From positions 949,546-1,013,545 of the forward strand of contig NZ_BSOT01000005.1 of assembly GCF_030160655.1 (NCBI RefSeq): a stretch of 64,000 bases of DNA. The letters run 5' to 3'. Under the pieces are notes generated by a model that saw only the letters and a list, made by a program, of their open reading frames with translations, was not told the origin of the DNA and ran no database searches. A program made the translations under genes and the position numbers. Positions 56,411 to 64,000 of the stretch are shown here, in pieces. Source of the stretch: Agaribacter marinus. Its GTDB lineage: Bacteria > Pseudomonadota > Gammaproteobacteria > Enterobacterales > Alteromonadaceae. Position 1 is the first letter of the stretch. Every line of letters begins with the position of its first letter.

Positions 56411-57364
56411 CTAACGACAAGCACTCATGTCTTTGTATGGGAAATGCTTCAACCAATGTTGCGCGATATCCGCACGTGTACAACACCACACATCATCAAA
56501 CTCACTGACATAGTCCATAAACCGTTTGAGTGCCATAAGCCTGCCCGGCCGACCAATAATTCTGCAATGCAAGCCTATAGACAGCATTTTTGGTGCACTC
56601 GCCCCCTCGCTTCGTAATACGTCAAATGCGTCCTTTAAATAATGAAAAAACTGCTCGCCACTATTAAAACCCTGCGGCGTCGCAAAACGCATATCATTAG
56701 TGTCTAAAGTATATGGCACCATCAACAGAGGTTTATTGTAGTGAGTGTCATAGTAAGGCAAATCATCAGCATAAGAATCTGCGCAATACAAAATATCATC
56801 TCGCTCAGAGATAAGTTTTAAGGTGTTCGGGCTAGTGCGGCCAGTATACCAACCCAATGGTTTATCACCGGTTAAGGTTTTGTGGAGGGTTATTGCGTCT
56901 TCAATTTGTTGACGTTCAGTATCTATATCCATGTCTTGATAATGTATCCAACGCATAGCATGACTAGCGATTTCCCAATTTGCAGCCTGCATTGCGGCAA
57001 CCGCTTCCGGATGCCTAGCCATCGCCATCGTCACGCCAAACACAGTGACAGGCATTTTGTATGAAGTAAACAACCGATGAAGTCGCCAGAAACCAGCCCT
57101 ACTCCCATATTCGTATATTGACTCCATACTCAAATGACGATCAGGATACGCTTGCGCACCGACTATTTCAGATAAGAACATTTCGGATTGCGCATCCCCA
57201 TGCAGTACGCAATTTTCACCACCTTCTTCATAATTGATGACAAATTGTAATGCAATTTTGGCATTATTAGGCCATTTAGGATGCGGCGGATTTTCGCCGT
57301 ACCCAATGAGATCACGGGGATAACAATCGTTAGACAAGGGTAAAGTATCTGAATTTTTACTCAT
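56411..57364 (-). CDS. puuE: Allantoinase, polysaccharide-deacetylase type (PuuE)
   Basis: A 317-residue protein from the ATG at 57364 (AAGGT upstream). NDCYPRDLIGYGENPPHPKWPNNAKIALQFVINYEEGGE is the PuuE signature, followed by EYGSRAGFWRLHRLF, WEIASHAMRWIHYQDM and GWYTGRTSPNTLKL. PuuE opens allantoin to allantoate without a metal and is unrelated to amidohydrolase allantoinases. It starts eight bases after the RutR-like regulator gene on the same strand, so the pair is one operon divergent from xdhABC. Confidence 0.92.
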   Translation of the reverse strand: MSKNSDTLPLSNDCYPRDLIGYGENPPHPKWPNNAKIALQFVINYEEGGENCVLHGDAQSEMFLSEIVGAQAYPDRHLSMESIYEYGSRAGFWRLHRLFTSYKMPVTVFGVTMAMARHPEAVAAMQAANWEIASHAMRWIHYQDMDIDTERQQIEDAITLHKTLTGDKPLGWYTGRTSPNTLKLISERDDILYCADSYADDLPYYDTHYNKPLLMVPYTLDTNDMRFATPQGFNSGEQFFHYLKDAFDVLRSEGASAPKMLSIGLHCRIIGRPGRLMALKRFMDYVSEFDDVWCCTRADIAQHWLKHFPYKDMSACR

Positions 57365-57372
57365 AGTTACCT

Positions 57373-58017
57373 TCAAATTTTATATGCGTCTGGAACCTGT
57401 AAACCACAACCTTGAAGTATTAAACTAACTAAATGCGCTGTCGCATCTGTATAATCAGTTTTTTTCATGGTGCTGCCGCGCAAATTAGTAATTTGCGTTG
57501 CAAAATCAGCGTAATGCTGGGTAGATGCCCAAATATGATAAAGTAAGTAATGTGCATCTATTTTCGGCATTTTTCCACCTGCTACCCATGCATCAATGAC
57601 ATCAGTGCGCCCTTGCATCCACTCTCTATGTTCTTTTAAAAAGAAACCATGCAAATTAGTCGCGCCGTTTATAATTTCCATAGCAAATACTTTAGACGCA
57701 AATGGCCGAGTTCTAGAGACTTCCATTTTTTCAGCAATATATTCAGCGAGCGTTTCTGCTGGATCATCATTGACAGTAGCTTTGTCAAAGCTAGAATTCC
57801 AAATCGCCATTATTTGCTGCAGTACTGCTAAGTAAACGCCTTGTTTAGACTTAAAATAGTACAACACATTTGTTTTTGGTAAACCTGCGCCATCTGCAAT
57901 TTGTTGTACCGAGGTACCTTTAAAACCATGCTTTGCAAACGCCCGCTCTGCAGCCTTTACGATCGTTGCTTTATTTTTAGCGCCAATACGCCCATCTAAA
58001 GCAGCTTTTGTTGTCAT
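57373..58017 (-). CDS. RutR-like TetR regulator of purine catabolism
   Basis: A 214-residue TetR protein. The HTH is at about 30-60 (TSVQQIADGAGLPKTNVLYYFKSKQGVYLAVL), and LPKTNVLYYF is the RutR-type recognition helix. The C-terminal domain matches the YcdC/RutR group (HYLLYHIWASTQHYADF). E. coli RutR binds TTGACCA-NN-TGGTCAA and is released by uracil; here two such sites lie in front of purine genes, so the effector may be uracil, thymine or a purine breakdown product. Operon with puuE. Confidence 0.88.
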   Translation of the reverse strand: MTTKAALDGRIGAKNKATIVKAAERAFAKHGFKGTSVQQIADGAGLPKTNVLYYFKSKQGVYLAVLQQIMAIWNSSFDKATVNDDPAETLAEYIAEKMEVSRTRPFASKVFAMEIINGATNLHGFFLKEHREWMQGRTDVIDAWVAGGKMPKIDAHYLLYHIWASTQHYADFATQITNLRGSTMKKTDYTDATAHLVSLILQGCGLQVPDAYKI

Positions 58018-58437
58018 TCTACATTTTCCCTTTTAGAAACTTCAATCTAATGATTTCAATACATAAAAAACGATTAGAGAGGCATCCCACCTTCATTTCG
58101 ATATAAGATCATATTTTATGCATAGCGTCTCTTAATCGGCTGCGCATAACTATCCTAATGTTGCCATAACTCTGTGCAAATTCAATATCTATCGCCCTAA
58201 TATGAAGCACATTCGATTGCGCCTTATCTCTAAGCAAACAGATTAAAAAAACCGAAAGCTAGCAAAATTAAGCGCTACCACAGTAGATCAACTTATTTTT
58301 TGTAAATCATCTATGCTTAGGTATATAACTTGCTAACATAAACCGCAAGATTTTTTTGACCATTTGGTCTGTTTTTTATAATGAAACACATATATAGTAA
58401 TGACTCAACGATATCATGAAATTTAAGAGAGTGCTCG
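58018..58437. other. 420-base divergent region, rutR-puuE / xdhABC
   Basis: No gene is seen. The right end holds the xdhA promoter (TTTGAC-N16-TATAAT, -10 at 58377-58382) with the RutR operator over its -35 and spacer. The left part is AT-rich and must hold the regulator's promoter. Confidence 0.7.
58356..58371 (+). promoter_or_regulatory. RutR-type operator in the xdhA promoter
   Basis: TTGACCATTTGGTCTG matches TTGACCA-NN-TGGTCAA at 12 of 14 specified positions, with the left half perfect. It lies between -35 and -10 of the xdhA promoter, 67 bases before the ATG, a position suited to direct repression. Confidence 0.75.
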
Positions 58438-59916
58438 ATGATTGAATTTTTATTAAATGATGAGCTTGTGCGTATCGAGCACGAAAGAGCCGATTTAACC
58501 GTGCTAAATTACCTACGTGATTCACGCGCGATGTGCGGGACAAAAGAAGGTTGCGCGTCAGGCGATTGCGGCGCCTGCACAGTTGTCGTTGCCGAACTTA
58601 ACACAGAACAAGCATCGTCTCGACGCTTAAACTACTACTCCCTAAATAGTTGCGTTACATTTTTATCGGCGATTCACGGCAAACAGCTCATTACGGTAGA
58701 ACACATCGGTAATACCTCAAACATGCACCCGGTGCAACAAGCCATGGTAGATAATCATGGCTCACAATGTGGTTTTTGTACACCTGGCTTTATTATGTCG
58801 ATGTTTGCACTTTACCATTCAGATAAAACAACAAACACTGAAAAAGAGGCGACCTTAGCGCGACACCACGTGACAACGGCTCTCTCTGGGAATTTATGCC
58901 GCTGCACTGGCTATCAGCCTATTATTAATGCCGCACTGGAGGCATGTTCAAATACACCAAATGACGCATTTACGGCAAATGAAGCGTTCACTATTACTCG
59001 TTTGATTGACATAAACAAAAATACTGATATCGGTACCGAACAACTCATCCTTCCGACCACAAGAGCTTTGCTGAAACAAGCATTGAACAAATATCCCAGA
59101 GCTCGATTAGTCGCCGGTAGCACCGATTTAGCATTGGAGCATACGCAGCAATTAAATGCGTTAGACACACTCATTAGCGTATCGCATATACCAGCGCTTT
59201 CGCGCATTGAACAACGCCCAGATAAACTAGTGTTTGGTGCAGCGAGTCCATTAAATAAAATCCATGACGTACTCACGCAGTATTTTCCGATGCTCGACGA
59301 AATCGTCGAACGTTTTGCCTCACTCCCTATCCGCAACCAAGCAACATTGGGCGGTAACATTGCAAACGCCTCTCCTATCGGCGATATGCCGCCTGTTATG
59401 TTGGCCTTAAATGCTAACGTTTTAGTCGATAGTGGAGACAGTGTGAGAAAAATACCAATAAACGAATTCTTCGTAGATTATCGAAAAACTAAGCTCCAAA
59501 AAAATGAATGGATTGATGCGATTGAAGTACCGCTGCCTGAAAGCAAAAACCAAATTAGAGCATATAAGATTTCGAAACGTTTTGAAGACGATATTTCCGC
59601 AGTATGCGCTGCATTTAATTTAGCATTAGATGAAAAAAATTGTATCAAGGCCCTTTCGACAGGATTTGGTGGCCTTGCGGCTACACCGATACAAAGTAGC
59701 TTGCTGCAAGACTCGCTCATTGGGAAACACTGGGCGTCTAAAGAAACCTTAACCCTTGGAAAGTCGATACTGCAAGATGCCTTTGCTCCAATTGACGATG
59801 TGCGTGCTAGTGCCGCGTATCGAAAAACGGTGGTAGTTAACCTTTGGCATCGCTTTTGGTTAGAAACCAACACAAGCACTCAGCAAATTGCTACGAGGGT
59901 GATTGAACATGCGTAA
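58438..59916 (+). CDS. xdhA: Xanthine dehydrogenase small subunit (2Fe-2S, FAD)
   Basis: A 492-residue subunit. Two [2Fe-2S] clusters are visible: CGTKEGCASGDCGACT with a later Cys in SLNSCV, and CGFCTPGF with CRCTGYQ. The FAD domain follows (LVAGSTDLALEH, NQATLGGNIANASPIGDMPP) and then the CO-dehydrogenase flavoprotein C-terminal domain. It passes electrons from the molybdenum centre of XdhB to NAD. The stop overlaps the start of xdhB by eight bases. Confidence 0.95.
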   Translation: MIEFLLNDELVRIEHERADLTVLNYLRDSRAMCGTKEGCASGDCGACTVVVAELNTEQASSRRLNYYSLNSCVTFLSAIHGKQLITVEHIGNTSNMHPVQQAMVDNHGSQCGFCTPGFIMSMFALYHSDKTTNTEKEATLARHHVTTALSGNLCRCTGYQPIINAALEACSNTPNDAFTANEAFTITRLIDINKNTDIGTEQLILPTTRALLKQALNKYPRARLVAGSTDLALEHTQQLNALDTLISVSHIPALSRIEQRPDKLVFGAASPLNKIHDVLTQYFPMLDEIVERFASLPIRNQATLGGNIANASPIGDMPPVMLALNANVLVDSGDSVRKIPINEFFVDYRKTKLQKNEWIDAIEVPLPESKNQIRAYKISKRFEDDISAVCAAFNLALDEKNCIKALSTGFGGLAATPIQSSLLQDSLIGKHWASKETLTLGKSILQDAFAPIDDVRASAAYRKTVVVNLWHRFWLETNTSTQQIATRVIEHA

Positions 59917-62248
59917 ACTGGTAGAACAAAGCGCTGTTATTTCTGAAAACCTTCATGCCAATAAGCAAGTAGGTAAAAGCAAAAGACACGAAAGCGCCAC
60001 GCGGCAGGTCTGTGGCAACGCGCGTTATGTCGATGACATGCCCGAGCCAAGCAATACCAAATACGCGGCAATTGGCATTAGCCAATCGACAAGTGGCAAA
60101 ATTTCAAATGTTAATTTGGAGAAGGTCCGTGCGAGCGAAGGCGTTATTGACGTCATCACCGCTAAGGACGTACCAGGCCATGTTGACATTGCCCCGGTAT
60201 TTGATGGCGACCCGGTGCTTGCTGACGGCGAAATAAAATTTAATGGTCAAGCAATATTTGCGGTATTAGCAGATTCGATAATGAATGCAAGACGCGCTGC
60301 TTTGCTTGGCAATATCGACATAATTGAGACGCCACATATTTTAGACGTTGATGCGGCTCACGAAGCAACTAGATTTGTGCGTCCATCACACGAAATGCAG
60401 ATGGGTGACGCAGATAAAACAATGGCATTGGCTGAGCTTACGCTCGAAGGCAGCTTATCCGTTGGCGGGCAAGAACATGTTTATCTAGAGGGACAAGTAT
60501 CACTCGCCGTGCCTGAAGAAGAAGACCGCATGCATGTTTATACCTCAAGCCAGCACCCTAGCGAAGTACAAAAACTTGTGGCCGAAGTATTGGATATTAA
60601 GCTTCACAAAGTAGTGGTAGATATGCGCCGCATGGGCGGCGGTTTTGGTGGTAAAGAAACACAAGCGGCACAATGGGCATGTATTGCTGCGCTTTTGGCA
60701 AGTCGCAATAATTGTGCAGTTAAAATTCGCTTACCGCGACAACAAGATATGATGGTGACAGGTAAACGGCATCCATTTGAAAACAGCTTTAAAGTTGGTA
60801 TTAACAACAATGGCATAATTCAAGCAACCCAAGTTATTGTTAACGGCAATTGCGGACATTCTCCGGATTTGTCCGACGCGATTGTCGATCGCGCCATGTT
60901 TCATGCTGACAACGGCTACTACTTAGGTGATAGCCACATTGCAGGGCATCGTTTGCAAACAAACATGGTATCACATACCGCCTATCGCGGTTTTGGTGGA
61001 CCACAAGGCATGATTATGGCTGAAGCCATAATGGACGCCATTGCACGTAAAACAGGGCAAGATCCGCTGACCACACGACTTAATAACCTATATGACGATG
61101 CAAAGAGAAACACTACGCAATATGGCATGACGGTCGAAAATAATTTACTGCCAGATATCTTAAGTAAACTTGCGGAATCAAGTGATTATTGGCAACGTCG
61201 CGACAGCATCAAAACCTTCAATCAAACTCACGCTATTCTGAAAAAAGGCTTGGCGATTACACCGGTTAAATTTGGTATTTCATTTACCGCTAAGCATTTA
61301 AATCAAGCGGGCGCATTAGTGCATGTTTATACAGATGGTAGCATACAGGCAAACCATGGCGGCACTGAGATGGGGCAAGGTTTACACACTAAAATTGCGC
61401 AAATTACTGCAAATGAATTTGGTGTTTCTGTTGATGATGTAGATGTTACTTCTACACGCACCGATAAAGTACCTAACACCTCGCCAACGGCAGCGTCGAG
61501 TGGTACTGATCTGAATGGCAAAGCAGTACAAAATGCTTGCTTCAAAATTAAATCTGAACTTGCGCAATTTTTTGCATCACAACATCAAGCAAAAGCAGAA
61601 AATGTGAGATTTGCAAACAATAAGGTTTACGTCGATGAACATTGCATCGACTTCGTTGCGCTTGTACAGCAGGCATATGTTGGTAGAGTCTCTTTATCAG
61701 CCAATGGCTTCTATAAAACGCCAAAAATCCATTACGATAGAAGCACAGGCAAAGGCCGCCCGTTTTTCTATTTTGCCTATGGTGCTTCAGTGTCAGAAGT
61801 AACTATTGATACCCTCACTGGCGAATATGTTGTCGATAGAGTCGACATACTCCACGATGTTGGTGCCAGTCTAAACCCAGCAATTGATAAAGGACAAATT
61901 GAAGGCGGCTTTATACAAGGCATGGGTTGGTTAACCACTGAAGATTTGCGTTGGCATGAAGACGGTCGACTAATGAGTAACAACCTTGCCACCTACAAAA
62001 TACCGGCAATAGGCGACACACCTAAAATATTCAATGTCGACTTATACGATCGGCCGAATACAGAAGACAGTATTTATCACTCGAAAGCAGTAGGAGAGCC
62101 GCCTTTCATGTTAGCCATATCTGTTTGGTGCGCACTGAAAGATGCAATTTCGAGCCTAAGTAACTACACGGTAGATCCACAACTGGATACACCAGCAACC
62201 GCTGAACGCGTGCTAAACGCCGTGAATGATATGCAAGGTGGTATTTGA
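59909..62248 (+). CDS. xdhB: Xanthine dehydrogenase large subunit (molybdopterin)
   Basis: A 779-residue molybdopterin subunit from the ATG at 59909, with GAGGGTGA upstream; a TTG at 59903 would add two residues. Mo-cofactor loops are RMGGGFGGKE, AYRGFGGPQG and GGTEMGQGLHTK, and the catalytic Glu lies in SKAVGEPPFML. The enzyme oxidises hypoxanthine and xanthine to urate. Second gene of the xdhABC-uraD-uraH operon; its stop shares a base with the xdhC start. Confidence 0.95.
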   Translation: MRKLVEQSAVISENLHANKQVGKSKRHESATRQVCGNARYVDDMPEPSNTKYAAIGISQSTSGKISNVNLEKVRASEGVIDVITAKDVPGHVDIAPVFDGDPVLADGEIKFNGQAIFAVLADSIMNARRAALLGNIDIIETPHILDVDAAHEATRFVRPSHEMQMGDADKTMALAELTLEGSLSVGGQEHVYLEGQVSLAVPEEEDRMHVYTSSQHPSEVQKLVAEVLDIKLHKVVVDMRRMGGGFGGKETQAAQWACIAALLASRNNCAVKIRLPRQQDMMVTGKRHPFENSFKVGINNNGIIQATQVIVNGNCGHSPDLSDAIVDRAMFHADNGYYLGDSHIAGHRLQTNMVSHTAYRGFGGPQGMIMAEAIMDAIARKTGQDPLTTRLNNLYDDAKRNTTQYGMTVENNLLPDILSKLAESSDYWQRRDSIKTFNQTHAILKKGLAITPVKFGISFTAKHLNQAGALVHVYTDGSIQANHGGTEMGQGLHTKIAQITANEFGVSVDDVDVTSTRTDKVPNTSPTAASSGTDLNGKAVQNACFKIKSELAQFFASQHQAKAENVRFANNKVYVDEHCIDFVALVQQAYVGRVSLSANGFYKTPKIHYDRSTGKGRPFFYFAYGASVSEVTIDTLTGEYVVDRVDILHDVGASLNPAIDKGQIEGGFIQGMGWLTTEDLRWHEDGRLMSNNLATYKIPAIGDTPKIFNVDLYDRPNTEDSIYHSKAVGEPPFMLAISVWCALKDAISSLSNYTVDPQLDTPATAERVLNAVNDMQGGI

Positions 62249-63126
62249 TGAACAATATGGCAAGCATCCCTGTCAATACGTGGTTTGAAGCTTTGTATCA
62301 ATGCCAGCAACAGGGACGATCGTATGTACTAATCACGGTATTGCAAACCGCCGGTTCTACTCCCCGCGAAGGCGGTACCAAAATGCTTGTTACCGAAGAT
62401 GCTCAGTTCGATACCATCGGTGGCGGGCATCTTGAATTTGACGCCATAACAAAAGCAAGAGAATTGTTAATTCAAAACGAGCAACAACAATATATTCACT
62501 CTTATCCGCTCGCAAGCGCCCTAGGCCAATGTTGTGGTGGTGCAATGAAAGTACTATTTGAAGTACAAGTACAACATACGCAACATATTGCTATTTTTGG
62601 CGCTGGGCATGTAGCACAGGCTTTAGTCCCTATATTAGCTCAACTGCCACTGCAAATACGCTGGGTTGATAATCGCGCGTCGTTACTTGAAGAGTTTATA
62701 GGCACTATGCCGTCAAATGTCGAATGTGTCATAGATGACGACCCAAGCGCTGAGATGGCATCGCTCCCTAAAGATGCATGGGCAATAGTGTTAACCCATA
62801 ATCATCAATTAGACTATGACTTAGTTGAATGTGGTTTAAAAACGAGCCGACTTAACTTTTTGGGTATGATTGGTTCAAACGCAAAAGCTAAACGATTCAA
62901 AACACGTTTAGCAAATCGAGGGTTTACCGAATCTCAAATTACATGCCTTAGCAGCCCGATAGGTAACTTGGATATTTCAGGTAAACGGCCAGTAGAAGTC
63001 GCGGTGTCTATTAGTGCACAATTAATAAACCTCCTCAACAATACTAGCAGCAAAAAAACCGAAACGCCGCAAGAACCTGCGACGCACAAAGCCCAAATTA
63101 ATAACACTAGTGAGCAACTAGTATGA
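62248..63126 (+). CDS. xdhC: Xanthine dehydrogenase accessory protein
   Basis: A 292-residue XdhC from the ATG at 62248. The N-terminal domain has TAGSTPREGGTKMLV and GQCCGGAMKVLFE. The C-terminal Rossmann domain has IFGAGHVAQAL and LGMIGSNAKAKRFKTRL. XdhC binds molybdenum cofactor, helps its sulfuration and inserts it into XdhB. It overlaps uraD by four bases (ATGA). Confidence 0.95.
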   Translation: MNNMASIPVNTWFEALYQCQQQGRSYVLITVLQTAGSTPREGGTKMLVTEDAQFDTIGGGHLEFDAITKARELLIQNEQQQYIHSYPLASALGQCCGGAMKVLFEVQVQHTQHIAIFGAGHVAQALVPILAQLPLQIRWVDNRASLLEEFIGTMPSNVECVIDDDPSAEMASLPKDAWAIVLTHNHQLDYDLVECGLKTSRLNFLGMIGSNAKAKRFKTRLANRGFTESQITCLSSPIGNLDISGKRPVEVAVSISAQLINLLNNTSSKKTETPQEPATHKAQINNTSEQLV

Positions 63127-63644
63127 CAATGACGATTAATACCTTGAATACACTGACGACAGTGGACGCCATCAATTGGTTTATGCAAACCTGCACTGCC
63201 TCCCGCTGGTGCAAATTAATGGCGAGCAATCGCCCCTACAACGACACGATACAATTAAAAGAACAAGCGTTGCGTTGTTGGGGCGAGATGCAAACTGAAG
63301 ATTTTTTAGAAGCGTTTGGTGGTCACCCCATGATTGGTGATTTAAGTACATTACGTAAAAAATATGCAAACACCAAAGCATTGGCATCAAATGAGCAAAG
63401 CGGCACTCAAGAAGCAAGCGACGCAGTTTTACTTAATTTAAAAACGCAAAACCAAGCATATTTGGACAAACATGGATTTATATTTATAGTGTGTGCTAGT
63501 GGGCTTTCTGCCCAAGCAATGCTCGATATGTTAAATGCACGCATTACAAATACTACCGAATCTGAATTTGTCAACGCGGCGGCAGAACAGCTAAAAATAA
63601 CCCAACTACGCATTGAAAAAGCATTTGGAGAAAAAAGTGCATGA
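63123..63644 (+). CDS. uraD: OHCU decarboxylase
   Basis: A 173-residue enzyme that decarboxylates 2-oxo-4-hydroxy-4-carboxy-5-ureidoimidazoline to S-allantoin. The catalytic His is in AFGGHPMIGDLSTLRKKY, preceded by ASNRPYNDTIQLKEQA, and the C-terminal helix has RIEKAFGE. It sits between xdhC and uraH with four-base overlaps on both sides. Confidence 0.92.
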   Translation: MTMTINTLNTLTTVDAINWFMQTCTASRWCKLMASNRPYNDTIQLKEQALRCWGEMQTEDFLEAFGGHPMIGDLSTLRKKYANTKALASNEQSGTQEASDAVLLNLKTQNQAYLDKHGFIFIVCASGLSAQAMLDMLNARITNTTESEFVNAAAEQLKITQLRIEKAFGEKSA

Positions 63645-63964
63645 ATAGCTTATCCAGTCACGTATTAGATACTACGACAGGTAAACCTGCTGCAAATATG
63701 CAGATTAGCTTAACCGCGCCAGACGGAGAAACGGTATCATCCATCACAAACGCAGATGGAAGATGTAAAGAGTGGGGAGAGATAACATTTGTTGCCGGTA
63801 CCTATTCTCTTCGCTTTCATTGTAAAGAGTACTTGTTAAATACTCACAGAGAGAGCTTTTACCCACATGTCGATATTGCCTTTGATATCACCGAAAACGG
63901 CGGGCATTACCATGTCCCCTTACTCATATCACCTTATGGTTTTAGTAGTTATAGAGGTAGTTAG
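63641..63964 (+). CDS. uraH: 5-Hydroxyisourate hydrolase
   Basis: A 107-residue transthyretin-related enzyme. The residues expected at the active site are present: SSHVLDTTTGKPA at the start, an Arg in GRCKEWG, HYHVPLLISPYGFSSYRGS with the His and the YRGS C-terminus. No signal peptide, so it is cytoplasmic. It hydrolyses 5-hydroxyisourate to OHCU, the substrate of UraD. Uricase, the step before it, is not in the window; only 36 bases remain to the right. Confidence 0.93.
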   Translation: MNSLSSHVLDTTTGKPAANMQISLTAPDGETVSSITNADGRCKEWGEITFVAGTYSLRFHCKEYLLNTHRESFYPHVDIAFDITENGGHYHVPLLISPYGFSSYRGS

Positions 63965-64000
63965 TAAGTGATATCAACGCCATATATATACAGAGCTAAT

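Overview
The window is a chromosomal stretch of a marine gammaproteobacterium, most likely of the order Alteromonadales (Colwellia/Thalassotalea/Pseudoalteromonas-like). The evidence is the gcvA-DUF423-rlmM order, the divergent ratA-rnfH / smpB-ssrA locus, a stand-alone EF-G 2, a DUF2897 small protein, a large TonB receptor paired with a flavin-dependent halogenase, and an AT-leaning sequence. No CRISPR array, rRNA, classical tRNA or insertion sequence was seen.

Layout. 1-2837: the end of a large secreted protein (PPC and PKD-type repeats plus a dockerin-like tail), followed by a cohesin-like exported protein with a C-terminal anchor. 2856-8681: a membrane HTH-TPR regulator, a DUF2897 protein, YbjQ, a HIT protein, AstE and a GGDEF-EAL protein. 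8797-13193: glycogen phosphorylase and phosphoglucomutase. 13390-17314: a MoxR / DUF58 / transglutaminase operon. 17386-26923: housekeeping genes (EF-G 2, rlmM, DUF423, gcvA, ydiJ, rnfH, ratA). 27041-27966: smpB and the tmRNA gene. 28230-30204: an island remnant just behind ssrA (truncated RhuM, SUKH-HEAT protein). 30303-34786: halogenase and TonB receptor.

35363-42005 is the best candidate for an undescribed system. A cytoplasmic-looking trypsin-fold protease is followed by a 302-residue protein with a Gly-Gly junction between a helical leader and a beta-rich domain. Next come a 70-residue protein resembling the protease's own N-terminal domain, an FHA-sigma54 activator, and a membrane Ser/Thr kinase with TPRs. 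A sigma54-like promoter stands before the protease. I read it as kinase -> FHA activator -> sigma54 transcription of protease and substrate or cargo. Two unknown genes follow on the other strand (42023-43720).

43956-51051 is a TetR-controlled stress and detoxification regulon: GST, exported haloalkane-dehalogenase-like hydrolase, peroxiredoxin-like protein and DUF1330 on one strand; Old Yellow Enzyme, cupin and Yellow/MRJP-like protein on the other. The same 16-bp palindrome lies at both outward promoters. A frameshifted Tag-like glycosylase sits between the arms.

52934-63964 is a purine salvage and degradation locus: adenine deaminase, NCS2 purine permease, PuuE allantoinase, a RutR-like regulator, xdhABC, uraD and uraH. 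RutR-type operators are visible before xdhA and before the permease. Uricase is not in the window and may lie just past the right edge.
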